Source: JBBQFC01 sp038321615
GTDB taxonomy: Bacteria; Bacteroidota; Bacteroidia; Flavobacteriales_D; Cryomorphaceae
Reading direction: 5' to 3'
DNA length: 22,126 bases
Assembly: GCA_038321615.1 (NCBI GenBank)
Contig: JBBQFC010000053.1
Location: 1 to 22,126, forward strand
In this document: positions 7,746-14,624 of the stretch, piece by piece
Layout: every line of letters begins with the position of its first letter
How positions within the stretch are numbered: the first letter of the stretch is position 1
Program-made: the position numbers and the translations under genes
The notes under the pieces: model-generated
What the model was told of the DNA's origin: nothing
The model's database searches: none
The model's input: the letters and a program-made list of their open reading frames with translations, nothing else

Positions 7746-9113
7746 TTAAGCGGCCTTTTGCTTTTTCCCCGTTACCGGTGTTTCGGCAATTTTATCGTTT
7801 CCAAATAGCCAATGGCCATCAGGTAATCCGCTCTTTACGCGGGCGCCTATTTGGTGGAGCATATTGTAAAGCCCGAAATACGTGCGGTTGATGTAAATAC
7901 CGTGTTGGGAACCCCGAGCCGCATTGCTCTTTCGAAACTGCTTATCGCTCGATACCTCATCGCCCAAGGCGTGAATGGCGGCGAAATACGCCTTGTCGCC
8001 AAAGTCGAACACGGGCTGAGCAAACGGCCGTGCTAAAAGTTCAATCATTTTCGAGAAAACACCCTGAAAATAAATCTGCTCCTGTGGGGTATCGTCTGCC
8101 AAAATAAAATCTAATTCACGCATTAAAGCGATTAATCTTGGCTTATCATCGCTCAGTCCGGGAGCCATAAGCTCAAAATAATTCCGGTAGAAATCATCGG
8201 GGATCTCCTTGATGCATCCAAAGTCAATTACTGCGAGTTCGCCAGCTGGCGTGATGATAAAATTGCCGGGGTGCGGGTCGGCGTGAACCATTTTAAGCTC
8301 GTGAATCTGAAAGCTGTAAAAATCCCAGAGCAATTGGCCTATGCGGTCTCGATCGGCTTGTGTGGGGTTTGTTTTATACCATTCGCTCAGATGAATGCCT
8401 TCTATCCAATCCATAGTAATGATCCGCTCGCTCGACCATTCGGGGTAATATTTGGGAAAAACCAAACCTTCGATATGCCCGCAGAGCTGCGTAAGCTCCA
8501 TGGAGCGTTTGAGTTCGAGCTTGTAATCGGTTTCTTCCAGCAGGCGCTCTTCTACTTCGTTCATATACTTGTCGAGGTCTTTGCCTTTGATATTCATCAG
8601 CCGTAAGGCTATGGGCTTGGCCATTTTCAGATCGCTCGATACGCTATTGGCCACACCCGGATATTGTATTTTCACGGCTAGCTTCTTTCCGTCTTTCTCA
8701 GCCAGGTGCACTTGCCCGATTGATGCTGCGTTTTTGGCTTGTTTCGAAAAGCTGTCGAAAATTGCTTCCGGTGTTTTTCCGAAAAATTGTCGGAATGTTT
8801 TCGCAACCAGGGGGTACGACAAAGGCGGGGCATTGTACTGCGCCATTTGAAACCGATCGGTATATGCCTTGGGCAGGAGACTATCGTCCATCGACATCAT
8901 CTGCGCAACCTTCAGGGCACTTCCTTTGAGCGCACTAAGCGACTCATACACGTCGGCGGCGTTTGCCTGATCCAGTGTATCGCGCGATAGGTTTGGGTCC
9001 ACCAACTTCTTGGCGTAGTACTTCATGTAGTTGCCGCCCATCTTTACGCCGGCGCCCATAAACTTGGCCGCCCGCTCCATCTTGGTCACAGGTATTTTGT
9101 CTTGTTCTTTCAT
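7746..9113 (-). CDS. AarF/ABC1/UbiB-family atypical kinase
   Basis: A 455-residue ABC1 protein. The family are atypical kinase/ATPases linked to quinone and prenyl-lipid metabolism (UbiB, COQ8, plastid ABC1K). Visible elements are the KxGQ-like helix, here K68-V-A-Q71, the Ala-rich loop NAASIGQVHLA (128-138), the nucleotide-binding Lys in AVKIQYPG (K148), the catalytic HADPHPGNF (277-285) and the metal-binding DFG in VIDFGC (297-299). The Gly of the family KxGQ motif is Ala here. No C-terminal membrane helices like those of E. coli UbiB are obvious. It sits 3 bp after the TetR gene and 2 bp before phrB, in an operon with carotenoid enzymes. A role in carotenoid, quinone or membrane-lipid homeostasis is plausible but inferred. 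Confidence 0.9.
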   Translation of the reverse strand: MKEQDKIPVTKMERAAKFMGAGVKMGGNYMKYYAKKLVDPNLSRDTLDQANAADVYESLSALKGSALKVAQMMSMDDSLLPKAYTDRFQMAQYNAPPLSYPLVAKTFRQFFGKTPEAIFDSFSKQAKNAASIGQVHLAEKDGKKLAVKIQYPGVANSVSSDLKMAKPIALRLMNIKGKDLDKYMNEVEERLLEETDYKLELKRSMELTQLCGHIEGLVFPKYYPEWSSERIITMDWIEGIHLSEWYKTNPTQADRDRIGQLLWDFYSFQIHELKMVHADPHPGNFIITPAGELAVIDFGCIKEIPDDFYRNYFELMAPGLSDDKPRLIALMRELDFILADDTPQEQIYFQGVFSKMIELLARPFAQPVFDFGDKAYFAAIHALGDEVSSDKQFRKSNAARGSQHGIYINRTYFGLYNMLHQIGARVKSGLPDGHWLFGNDKIAETPVTGKKQKAA

Positions 9114-9116
9114 GTT

Positions 9117-9821
9117 TTATCGCGATTGCCAAAGAAACTTGGCGAGGTCTATTGCACTATCTAAAGCTGATTCGCCAAGGAGTTGAAAACCAAAATTCAC
9201 CGCTTTCTCTATGGCGGCATCGGTTTGTTCGAATCCGGCACTCTTATCCTTGGCCCAGAAGTCAAGGACGAATAGGAGCTGAAGCCACATAGCAGCGCGG
9301 TATCGATCGGTGAGCATGGGGCGCTCTTTAATTTCTTTCTTGTAAATACCTTCAGAGATGAGCTCTTGTGCAAATGCTTCGAAATTCTTTCGATAGCCCT
9401 TGAGCCAATATGGGGTGGATTGTGGTTTCCGCAATTCGGGCAGCCGCATGGCCACGTAGCTGCGCTGTTCGCGAAGTATTTCCAAATGCGTGTAAAAGAA
9501 TGCAAGAAGCTTTTCGCGCACCGAAAAATCTTCAAAGGCGGTATCGTTTTTTAAGGCGTCGAGTGTGCGCTGCATGTAGCCATCCCACACGCCGCGCTCG
9601 ATAGCTTCGAAGCTGCTGTAGAAATTGTAAAATTCGGCTTCTTCCATGCCGAGAATCTTCGCGAAAGCATAAATCGTTTTAGGCTGTTCACCTTCTTCTA
9701 AAAGATAGTTGATGTAACTCTTTTGGATGGTTTCGGCGGTAGGCTTGGCCTTCGCACGGCCACTGGTAGATCCCGCTTTGCGACCATTTGTTGATGCGCT
9801 TGATTTCGTTGCAGTTGCCAT
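9117..9821 (-). CDS. TetR-family transcriptional regulator
   Basis: A 234-residue protein with a basic, low-complexity N-terminus (Lys/Ala/Ser/Thr rich, 1-28), then a divergent TetR-type helix-turn-helix at about 30-75 (TIYAFAKILGMEEAEFYNFY corresponds to the recognition region). The helical ligand-binding domain resembles the TetR C-terminal type seen in Bacteroidota. The DNA-binding domain is poorer than average, so the call rests partly on overall layout. It starts 2 bp after the alpha/beta hydrolase stop and ends 3 bp before aarF; a TetR-AarF pair is a recurring Bacteroidota arrangement as I recall. It is the only classical regulator in the pigment/photolyase operon, so it may control that operon in response to a small hydrophobic ligand. 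Ligand and operator are unknown. Confidence 0.8.
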   Translation of the reverse strand: MATATKSSASTNGRKAGSTSGRAKAKPTAETIQKSYINYLLEEGEQPKTIYAFAKILGMEEAEFYNFYSSFEAIERGVWDGYMQRTLDALKNDTAFEDFSVREKLLAFFYTHLEILREQRSYVAMRLPELRKPQSTPYWLKGYRKNFEAFAQELISEGIYKKEIKERPMLTDRYRAAMWLQLLFVLDFWAKDKSAGFEQTDAAIEKAVNFGFQLLGESALDSAIDLAKFLWQSR

Positions 9822-9823
9822 AA

Positions 9824-10654
9824 TTATACGATTGCTTGTGTGGATTTACTTTCTAATTCTACTATGAAATTGAAACAGTGTCCGTTAAATGCGGCGGCCT
9901 GCTCAATATTGCATACATGGCCGCATTTATCGATTACCTCCAGGAAAATGCCCTTGTACTTTTCGGCATATTGCTTTGCCGGTTCTAAAAAAACATGATC
10001 CTGAGCACCCATTACCACCAGGCAAGGAGCGTTAATGCGTTGCGCAAACATTTCGCGCAAGGTGCGGTCAAGCTTTTTAATGAGTCGAAGCCATTTGCGT
10101 GCTTCTGAGCGCTGTAATTTTTTGGCTTCGCGAATGAATAGTTTGCGACTGGCTGTATGATTATTTCGCGGAAGCAGCACCAATGCAAAGAGCTGATAGA
10201 GCGTGTTGAAGGGTAAAATATGCGTCAAGGTGCGAGCCAGATAAGAAAGGGCATTGATCTTCTTGCTCATTCGGAATATACCTCCCGCCAGCACTACAGA
10301 GCGCACCCTTTCCGGCGACATTTTCTCAATTTGACGAATGATGATGCTTCCCATCGAAACACCTATAAAATGTGCATTTCGGATTTTCAATTCATCCATC
10401 ACCACCACCACGTCTTCGGCAATGGACTCAAAGTCAAAAACGGTTCCATCGCCATCCAAATTTTTCGAAGAGCCATGATCACGCAAATCAACAAGCAACA
10501 GATTGAATTTTCCTTTGAAAAATTCAACTTGTTTGTACCACGTGCGGGTGCTCCCGCCAGCGCCATGCACAAAAACCATCCAAGGCGCAGGGCCTTCTAT
10601 GGGATGGATTTCGTAGTGCAGCACACTCCTTTCAACTATCTGTTGGGCGGTCAT
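9824..10654 (-). CDS. Alpha/beta-fold hydrolase
   Basis: A 276-residue cytoplasmic alpha/beta hydrolase with a complete catalytic set: oxyanion-hole HGAGGS (30-35), nucleophile elbow GVSMGS (Ser100), acid in GAQDHVF (Asp219) and catalytic His in KCGHVCN (His246). A helical cap is inserted at about 130-205 and is rich in basic residues (RKLFIREAKKLQRSEARKW). The substrate cannot be read from sequence: esterase, lipase-like or thioesterase activity are all possible. The start ATG (10652-10654) overlaps the TGA of the DUF2805 gene as ATGA, and the stop is 2 bp before the TetR gene, so it is firmly inside the operon. A role in hydrolysing carotenoid esters or membrane lipids would fit the context but is inference only. 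Confidence 0.88.
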   Translation of the reverse strand: MTAQQIVERSVLHYEIHPIEGPAPWMVFVHGAGGSTRTWYKQVEFFKGKFNLLLVDLRDHGSSKNLDGDGTVFDFESIAEDVVVVMDELKIRNAHFIGVSMGSIIIRQIEKMSPERVRSVVLAGGIFRMSKKINALSYLARTLTHILPFNTLYQLFALVLLPRNNHTASRKLFIREAKKLQRSEARKWLRLIKKLDRTLREMFAQRINAPCLVVMGAQDHVFLEPAKQYAEKYKGIFLEVIDKCGHVCNIEQAAAFNGHCFNFIVELESKSTQAIV

Positions 10655-10926
10655 TGGCGTTTGGAAATTTTATTAGACGATATCTGTCTTTGTCGGGAGC
10701 ATTTGAATCGTTGATCATCTACCATCGTTTTGGCGGAATGTTTCGTTTTACGGTTCTGAACACGAGCTCTCCACATTCGAAAGGAACTCGCTTTCATCTC
10801 GCGCCGCATCAAAGTTATGACTTCGCTTTCAGATATCCCGAATTGCAGCTCGATAGCATCGAAGGTAGTACGATCTTCCCAGGCCATTTCAATAATTCGG
10901 TCTATGTCACGCTCAGACAATTGCAT
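10651..10926 (-). CDS. DUF2805 / TIGR03643 small protein (putative HTH)
   Basis: A 91-residue basic protein matching the TIGR03643/DUF2805 family: conserved core from LSERDIDRIIEMAWEDRTTF to SSFRMWRARVQNRKTKH, with the uncommon Trp and Met residues typical of the family. The stretch TTFDAIELQFGISESEVITL reads like a helix-turn-helix, so nucleic-acid binding is plausible. The last 25 residues are a poorly conserved basic tail. The family is uncharacterised and, as I recall, is found mostly in marine bacteria, often near photolyase or cryptochrome genes. Its start overlaps the 3' end of the lycopene cyclase gene by 14 nt and its stop overlaps the hydrolase start by 4 nt, which implies coupled translation. 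No experimental role is known to me. Confidence 0.88.
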   Translation of the reverse strand: MQLSERDIDRIIEMAWEDRTTFDAIELQFGISESEVITLMRREMKASSFRMWRARVQNRKTKHSAKTMVDDQRFKCSRQRQISSNKISKRQ

Positions 10927-11656
10927 CGGCTGGTAATTCAGAGTTAGCTATGGTGTATAAATCGGCTTTCACATATCGCGTTTTATACCATTCATGTGTG
11001 GTAATAACAAGGAGAAGCATCAACATGTTGTAGGCAAAATCGTCGAGCGGGATAGAAAGTACACGTATGCCCAAATTCTCCGCATTATTGTACCACACAA
11101 TCGGCGCTTCGGTAAAAAGCCCGGTCAATGCTCCGTTTGCCAACAAAAACGGAACTAAAATTACGATATAGGCGAAGTAAAAATGGCCCATGAAGGTTAT
11201 TCTCTTGTTCAGAAAGAGGTAGGTAAGCATCAGGCAAAGCAGCGAAAAAGTGATAAACGTGTAGATATTTTCAACAAATACCACCGATACCACAAAGCTG
11301 ACGAAGATGAGCCCCATGGTTGCAAATCTTTCTAAGGGCGCAACGGGCGAGACTGGGAAGAAATAGCGCAAGACTTCATAAATAAATACGCAAGCAAATG
11401 GCACACAGAAGAAGAATAGCCACTCTTCTACGGGAAGGCCCGCGATTCGAAAGCCGGTAATATAATCGGGGTTGAAGCCCCAAACGGCTTTTTGGGTAAA
11501 CCAGATGTCCCATGGAATGAAAAGGATCGACATAATTGCCACTCCCAATAAAATACCTGGCCAGAATCGCACAAATCGAATTTTTGGTTCGAAACTGCGG
11601 GCAAGCGGAAAACTCAGGGTAAAAAGATCTATTAAGAGATAATAGTAGTGTTCCAC
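10913..11656 (-). CDS. Lycopene beta-cyclase, fused CrtYc-CrtYd (heterodimeric-type) membrane protein
   Basis: A 247-residue polytopic membrane protein with two lycopene-cyclase domains in tandem. It converts lycopene to beta-carotene in the membrane. Each half carries the family PxE(E/D)-type motif: LPVEEWLFF (residues 74-82) and IPLDDFAYN (202-210); IPWDIWFT, VWGFN and VWYNNAENLGIR are further conserved blocks. About six or seven hydrophobic segments are visible. In Actinobacteria the two halves are separate genes (crtYc, crtYd); here they are one chain, the usual form in many Bacteroidota. It follows crtZ by 15 bp and overlaps the next gene by 14 nt. Its product would be the substrate for CrtZ. 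Upstream pathway genes (crtE, crtB, crtI) are not in the window. Confidence 0.93.
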   Translation of the reverse strand: MEHYYYLLIDLFTLSFPLARSFEPKIRFVRFWPGILLGVAIMSILFIPWDIWFTQKAVWGFNPDYITGFRIAGLPVEEWLFFFCVPFACVFIYEVLRYFFPVSPVAPLERFATMGLIFVSFVVSVVFVENIYTFITFSLLCLMLTYLFLNKRITFMGHFYFAYIVILVPFLLANGALTGLFTEAPIVWYNNAENLGIRVLSIPLDDFAYNMLMLLLVITTHEWYKTRYVKADLYTIANSELPADAIV

Positions 11657-11671
11657 GGCTCAGGGTGGCTT

Positions 11672-12136
11672 TTAGGCTCGGGCCGATTGCCGCGCTGCGC
11701 GAAAATATTTGAGCGGTACAATCAACATTCCAAATGATTCACCATCTTCTTTGCCCTGATGTTTATGGTGCACCTTATGGGCTTTACGAATGGCTCGAAG
11801 ATAAGCATTGTCACTGCGCTTGAACCATGAAAAACGCTGATGAATGAACACCTCGTGCACTAGAAAATAACAGAGGCCATAAAGTGCAATTCCCAAGCCG
11901 ATGTAAAAACGCCAATCGTAGTCGGCCATCATCCCAAACATGATAAAGAGCCAGGACGGGATTGCGAAAATTAGAAAAAACACATCGTTTTTTTCAAAGA
12001 ATCCTGGTTGTACCTGATGATGGTCTTTGTGGAAATACCAGCCAAGACCGTGCATGACGTACTTATGGGTAAACCAGGCCATAAACTCCATGAACAAGAA
12101 GGTAGCAATGGAAATGAAAACATTAATTGCAATCAT
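11672..12136 (-). CDS. crtZ: Beta-carotene hydroxylase
   Basis: A 154-residue membrane-bound non-heme di-iron hydroxylase that adds 3-hydroxyl groups to the beta-ionone rings of beta-carotene, giving cryptoxanthin and zeaxanthin. All four histidine clusters are present: HKYVMH (24, 29), HKDHH (36, 39, 40), HEVFIH (94, 99) and HKVHHKH (120, 123, 124). Hydrophobic helices flank them, at 1-22 and about 52-95. The length matches bacterial CrtZ. The start ATG (12134-12136) overlaps the TGA of the SelL-related gene as ATGA, and lycopene cyclase follows after 15 bp, so the two pigment enzymes are made together. CrtZ diiron sites need a reductant, and the upstream thiol redox gene may be related to oxidative conditions, though this link is inferred. 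Confidence 0.95.
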   Translation of the reverse strand: MIAINVFISIATFLFMEFMAWFTHKYVMHGLGWYFHKDHHQVQPGFFEKNDVFFLIFAIPSWLFIMFGMMADYDWRFYIGLGIALYGLCYFLVHEVFIHQRFSWFKRSDNAYLRAIRKAHKVHHKHQGKEDGESFGMLIVPLKYFRAARQSARA

Positions 12137-12630
12137 AACTTTATCGAAGCGAGCCGAACGAAATCTGGGCGATCGGACACATACCGGTATGTAAATTTAT
12201 TCATTATCCGGTTGTGCTCTAAAAAAAATACGCCGGGCATCTGAAAAGGATCTCCAGCCGGTTTGCCGATAAGGTGGCCTTTCACCAAACCTGCAACCAA
12301 AGCCCTCCACCAATTTTTAATGCCATACAAGGCTACGAAACCAGTTTTACCCAAGCCGTATTTGGTGTATAATTGTTGGGTAGGATCGGAAATGTGATTT
12401 ACATTCTGCAAATCGTAAACGGAAAGCATTCTTGCGGCCATTTCAAAATCGACCATGTGTACCACTACTATATGGACGGCGCTACGCTCCAATTCGAGCC
12501 TTGCCTTGGCCAATTCGCTCATAGTTTCCCGGCAAAAAGTACAGCCAAAGTGTCGAAGAAAAACAAGAAGAACTTTTTCTTCGGCCATCAACACATCTAA
12601 ATCTTCCCCACGATTGGTGATAAAGCCCAT
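12133..12630 (-). CDS. SelL-related / AhpC-TSA-like thiol redox protein
   Basis: A 165-residue thioredoxin-fold protein of the peroxiredoxin-like group that NCBI calls 'SelL-related redox protein'. The redox motif is CxxC at C30-C33 (RHFGCTFCRE), after a beta strand KVLLVFLR. In the selenoprotein SelL this site carries selenocysteines; here both positions are ordinary Cys codons. The later blocks HISDPTQQLYTKYGLGKTGF and GDPFQMPGVFFLEHN are typical of the family. Cytoplasmic; no signal peptide. As the first gene of the eight-gene minus-strand operon it lies 56 bp from a divergent gene and overlaps crtZ by 4 nt. It may detoxify peroxides or repair thiols under photo-oxidative stress, which suits the gene set but is inferred. 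Confidence 0.82.
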   Translation of the reverse strand: MGFITNRGEDLDVLMAEEKVLLVFLRHFGCTFCRETMSELAKARLELERSAVHIVVVHMVDFEMAARMLSVYDLQNVNHISDPTQQLYTKYGLGKTGFVALYGIKNWWRALVAGLVKGHLIGKPAGDPFQMPGVFFLEHNRIMNKFTYRYVSDRPDFVRLASIKL

Positions 12631-12686
12631 AATTTTAAGCTAATTAGATTCATTAAACAAGGGCATTTAAAAATTGTTTATATCCC
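12631..12686. promoter_or_regulatory. Divergent promoter region of the carotenoid/photolyase operon
   Basis: This is the only intergenic space from which the eight-gene minus-strand operon can be transcribed; all junctions below it are 15 bp or less. It is strongly AT-rich and also precedes the plus-strand gene at 12687. No clean Bacteroidota -33/-7 pair (TTTG and TAnnTTTG) could be assigned. The best minus-strand candidate is TTG ... TAGCTTAA, close to the start codon and weak. A binding site for the operon's own TetR protein would be expected here, but no clear palindrome is visible. Confidence 0.4.
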
Positions 12687-13244
12687 ATGAGGCCTTCGCC
12701 TGTGGCAAAACTACTTATTCTTTGGGCTCTAATAATGGTTGCGATTATTCTTGCCACGGTACCTGATGAGCGACCCGACAAAATGGCCATACCGGGCTAT
12801 GCTACGAGGGCTGCCGACGAACTCTACTTTCGCAATGTTCGGGCGTTCTACTACACCAAAACCGATGAAGCAGAGGGCATTTTGGAAGTGTACCGCCTGA
12901 ACAGCATTTTCGACGAGGGGAAGGTTTCATCCTTACCGCTGGCTATTTACCACAATTGGCGAGCGCATGAGGGTTTCATTCGCATAGATAGCGCCTACTT
13001 GTCCGCACCCCGACCGGTTCTTCTGAGCTTCAGCCCAAGTAAGGTCGATACACTTCACTGGCCCACTGACGGAAACGAAGAACAATACGCTTTCGCGTAC
13101 CGCCTTTTTCAAGAATTAAAGCAAGAAGGGGAGCTGAAATTAGTGCATCCAATCACGGGCGAGACCAAAACACTTACAGATTCCGAGCGCAAAAACCTCC
13201 GGATGACGCTAAAAGATTACTTCAAACTTATCGGCAAATTATGA
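12687..13244 (+). CDS. Membrane-anchored protein of unknown function
   Basis: A 185-residue protein with one N-terminal hydrophobic segment (about residues 8-24, LLILWALIMVAIILATV), either an uncleaved anchor or a signal peptide; the rest is soluble and presumably periplasmic. Notable blocks are AADELYFRNVRAFYY, LAIYHNWRAHEGFIRIDSAYL and the C-terminal RKNLRMTLKDYFKL. I do not recognise a characterised domain; the pattern recalls an uncharacterised protein conserved in Flavobacteriia, from memory only. It is the sole plus-strand gene in the light-related cluster: divergent from the SelL/carotenoid operon (56 bp) and overlapping the end of the Cry-DASH gene by 6 bp. The location suggests a shared regulatory region with the operon. 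No function is proposed. Confidence 0.75.
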   Translation: MRPSPVAKLLILWALIMVAIILATVPDERPDKMAIPGYATRAADELYFRNVRAFYYTKTDEAEGILEVYRLNSIFDEGKVSSLPLAIYHNWRAHEGFIRIDSAYLSAPRPVLLSFSPSKVDTLHWPTDGNEEQYAFAYRLFQELKQEGELKLVHPITGETKTLTDSERKNLRMTLKDYFKLIGKL

Positions 13245-14624
13245 GCCTACGTTCCACTGATGCGGAATATAGATGGGCTTATCGATGCCCACAGACGCCA
13301 GCCAGGGCGTATGAATCCATCTGGTAGGAACATCGCGCAACTGAGTCAACCAATGCTTTACGAAAGCACCATCTTCATCGTAGCGCTGGGCTTGGCTCAA
13401 CACGTTGAAATACCGATTCTCGCGCGGGTCGTTGCCCACCCCTGCCACATAAGCCCAGTTGCCCCAGTTGCTGTGCACGTCGTAATCGATAAGTTGTTGC
13501 TCGAAATAAGCAGCTCCTTTTCGCCAATCTTGTTTTAAATCTTTCACTAAGTAACTGGCCACATTTTGCCGGCCGCGGTTGCTCATGAAACCAGTTTGGT
13601 TTAATTCTATCATATTGGCATCGACAAACGGAACTCCGGTGACACCCGTTTTCCAAGCTGCAAGCCATTCTGCATTTTCACTGATTTCCGGTTCCATTCC
13701 ACGCGGGCCTCCCCGACGGAAGAAGCGGGATCCAAATTGGCGCGCTACGAACCAAAAATAATCGCGCCAAAGCAATTCAAAGTAAAGCCAATAGGTCGAT
13801 TCGTTAGCTCCATGCGTCGCTTCGTAAGCTTTTATTTCGCTGTAAATAGCTCGGGGCGAAATACAGCCAATGGCCAGCCAAGGCGAAAATTTGGAAGAAT
13901 AGTCTGCTCCGAGCAGTTCATTTCGCGTGAGCTTGTAAGTTTTGATAGCTCCGCTCTGCCATGTGTAGTGCTGTAACCGATCCTCTGCCGATTCTTCGCC
14001 GCCTTTAAAACGTATTACCGCCCGATCGTCTGGGTTAGGCGGGCGAAAACCAAGTTCATCTAACGTGGGCACCCGCGATTCGCCGATTCCGGCCAAAGGC
14101 GAAATCTCGGGAATAGGAAGTGGCGGTCGCACAAGGGATTTTTTTTCTACGTCTTTACGGAATTGGGTAAAAATCGGAGGTATTTCATTCGACGCGAACG
14201 GAATATCGTCAGGATGATAAAGCGTATGACCCCAGAAGGAATGGATCGCCACGTCTGTTGGAATCGCTTGGCGCAATTCCTTTTCAAGCAATTGCTCTTC
14301 GGGAGTAACCCCGCCATCGTAGTAAATTCCCTTCGCTCCCCATTCCTCTGCCTTTTTCGCAAGGCTTTCTATACCACCAGGAATGATCTCCAGGGCGTTT
14401 CCTTTTTTTCGCAAAGCTTCATCAATATCGGCTAAGGCTTCGATCGTGAACGTCAGTCTTCGCGCACCCCATTTGGCAGCACCGTGTGCATCCTTTCTCA
14501 GCTCAATTGGGTCGAGTAAAAACACCACGCGTACGCTTCCACATTCGCCGAAAGCACGAAACAATGGTGGATTATCGGCTAATCTCAAATTACTGCGAAG
14601 CCAAACGATTCCGGTTTCAGGCAT
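13239..14624 (-). CDS. Cryptochrome DASH
   Basis: A 461-residue Cry-DASH protein of the photolyase/cryptochrome superfamily, a blue-light FAD enzyme that repairs CPD lesions mainly in single-stranded DNA. Present are the N-terminal antenna domain (ETGIVWLRSNLRLADNPPL), and in the FAD domain SSKFSPWLAIGCISPR, YWLYFELLWRDYFWF, NQTGFMSNRGRQNVASYL, and DYDVHSNWGNWAYVAGVGND with its conserved Trp residues for electron transfer. The C-terminal LTQLRDVPTRWIHTPW is also typical. The frame is open 26 codons further upstream to 14702, but that part encodes an unrelated Lys/Ala-rich sequence, overlaps DUF2256, and is not Cry-like, so the ATG at 14622-14624 is preferred. It overlaps the DUF2256 gene by 8 nt and converges on the unknown plus-strand gene. 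Confidence 0.94.
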   Translation of the reverse strand: MPETGIVWLRSNLRLADNPPLFRAFGECGSVRVVFLLDPIELRKDAHGAAKWGARRLTFTIEALADIDEALRKKGNALEIIPGGIESLAKKAEEWGAKGIYYDGGVTPEEQLLEKELRQAIPTDVAIHSFWGHTLYHPDDIPFASNEIPPIFTQFRKDVEKKSLVRPPLPIPEISPLAGIGESRVPTLDELGFRPPNPDDRAVIRFKGGEESAEDRLQHYTWQSGAIKTYKLTRNELLGADYSSKFSPWLAIGCISPRAIYSEIKAYEATHGANESTYWLYFELLWRDYFWFVARQFGSRFFRRGGPRGMEPEISENAEWLAAWKTGVTGVPFVDANMIELNQTGFMSNRGRQNVASYLVKDLKQDWRKGAAYFEQQLIDYDVHSNWGNWAYVAGVGNDPRENRYFNVLSQAQRYDEDGAFVKHWLTQLRDVPTRWIHTPWLASVGIDKPIYIPHQWNVGS

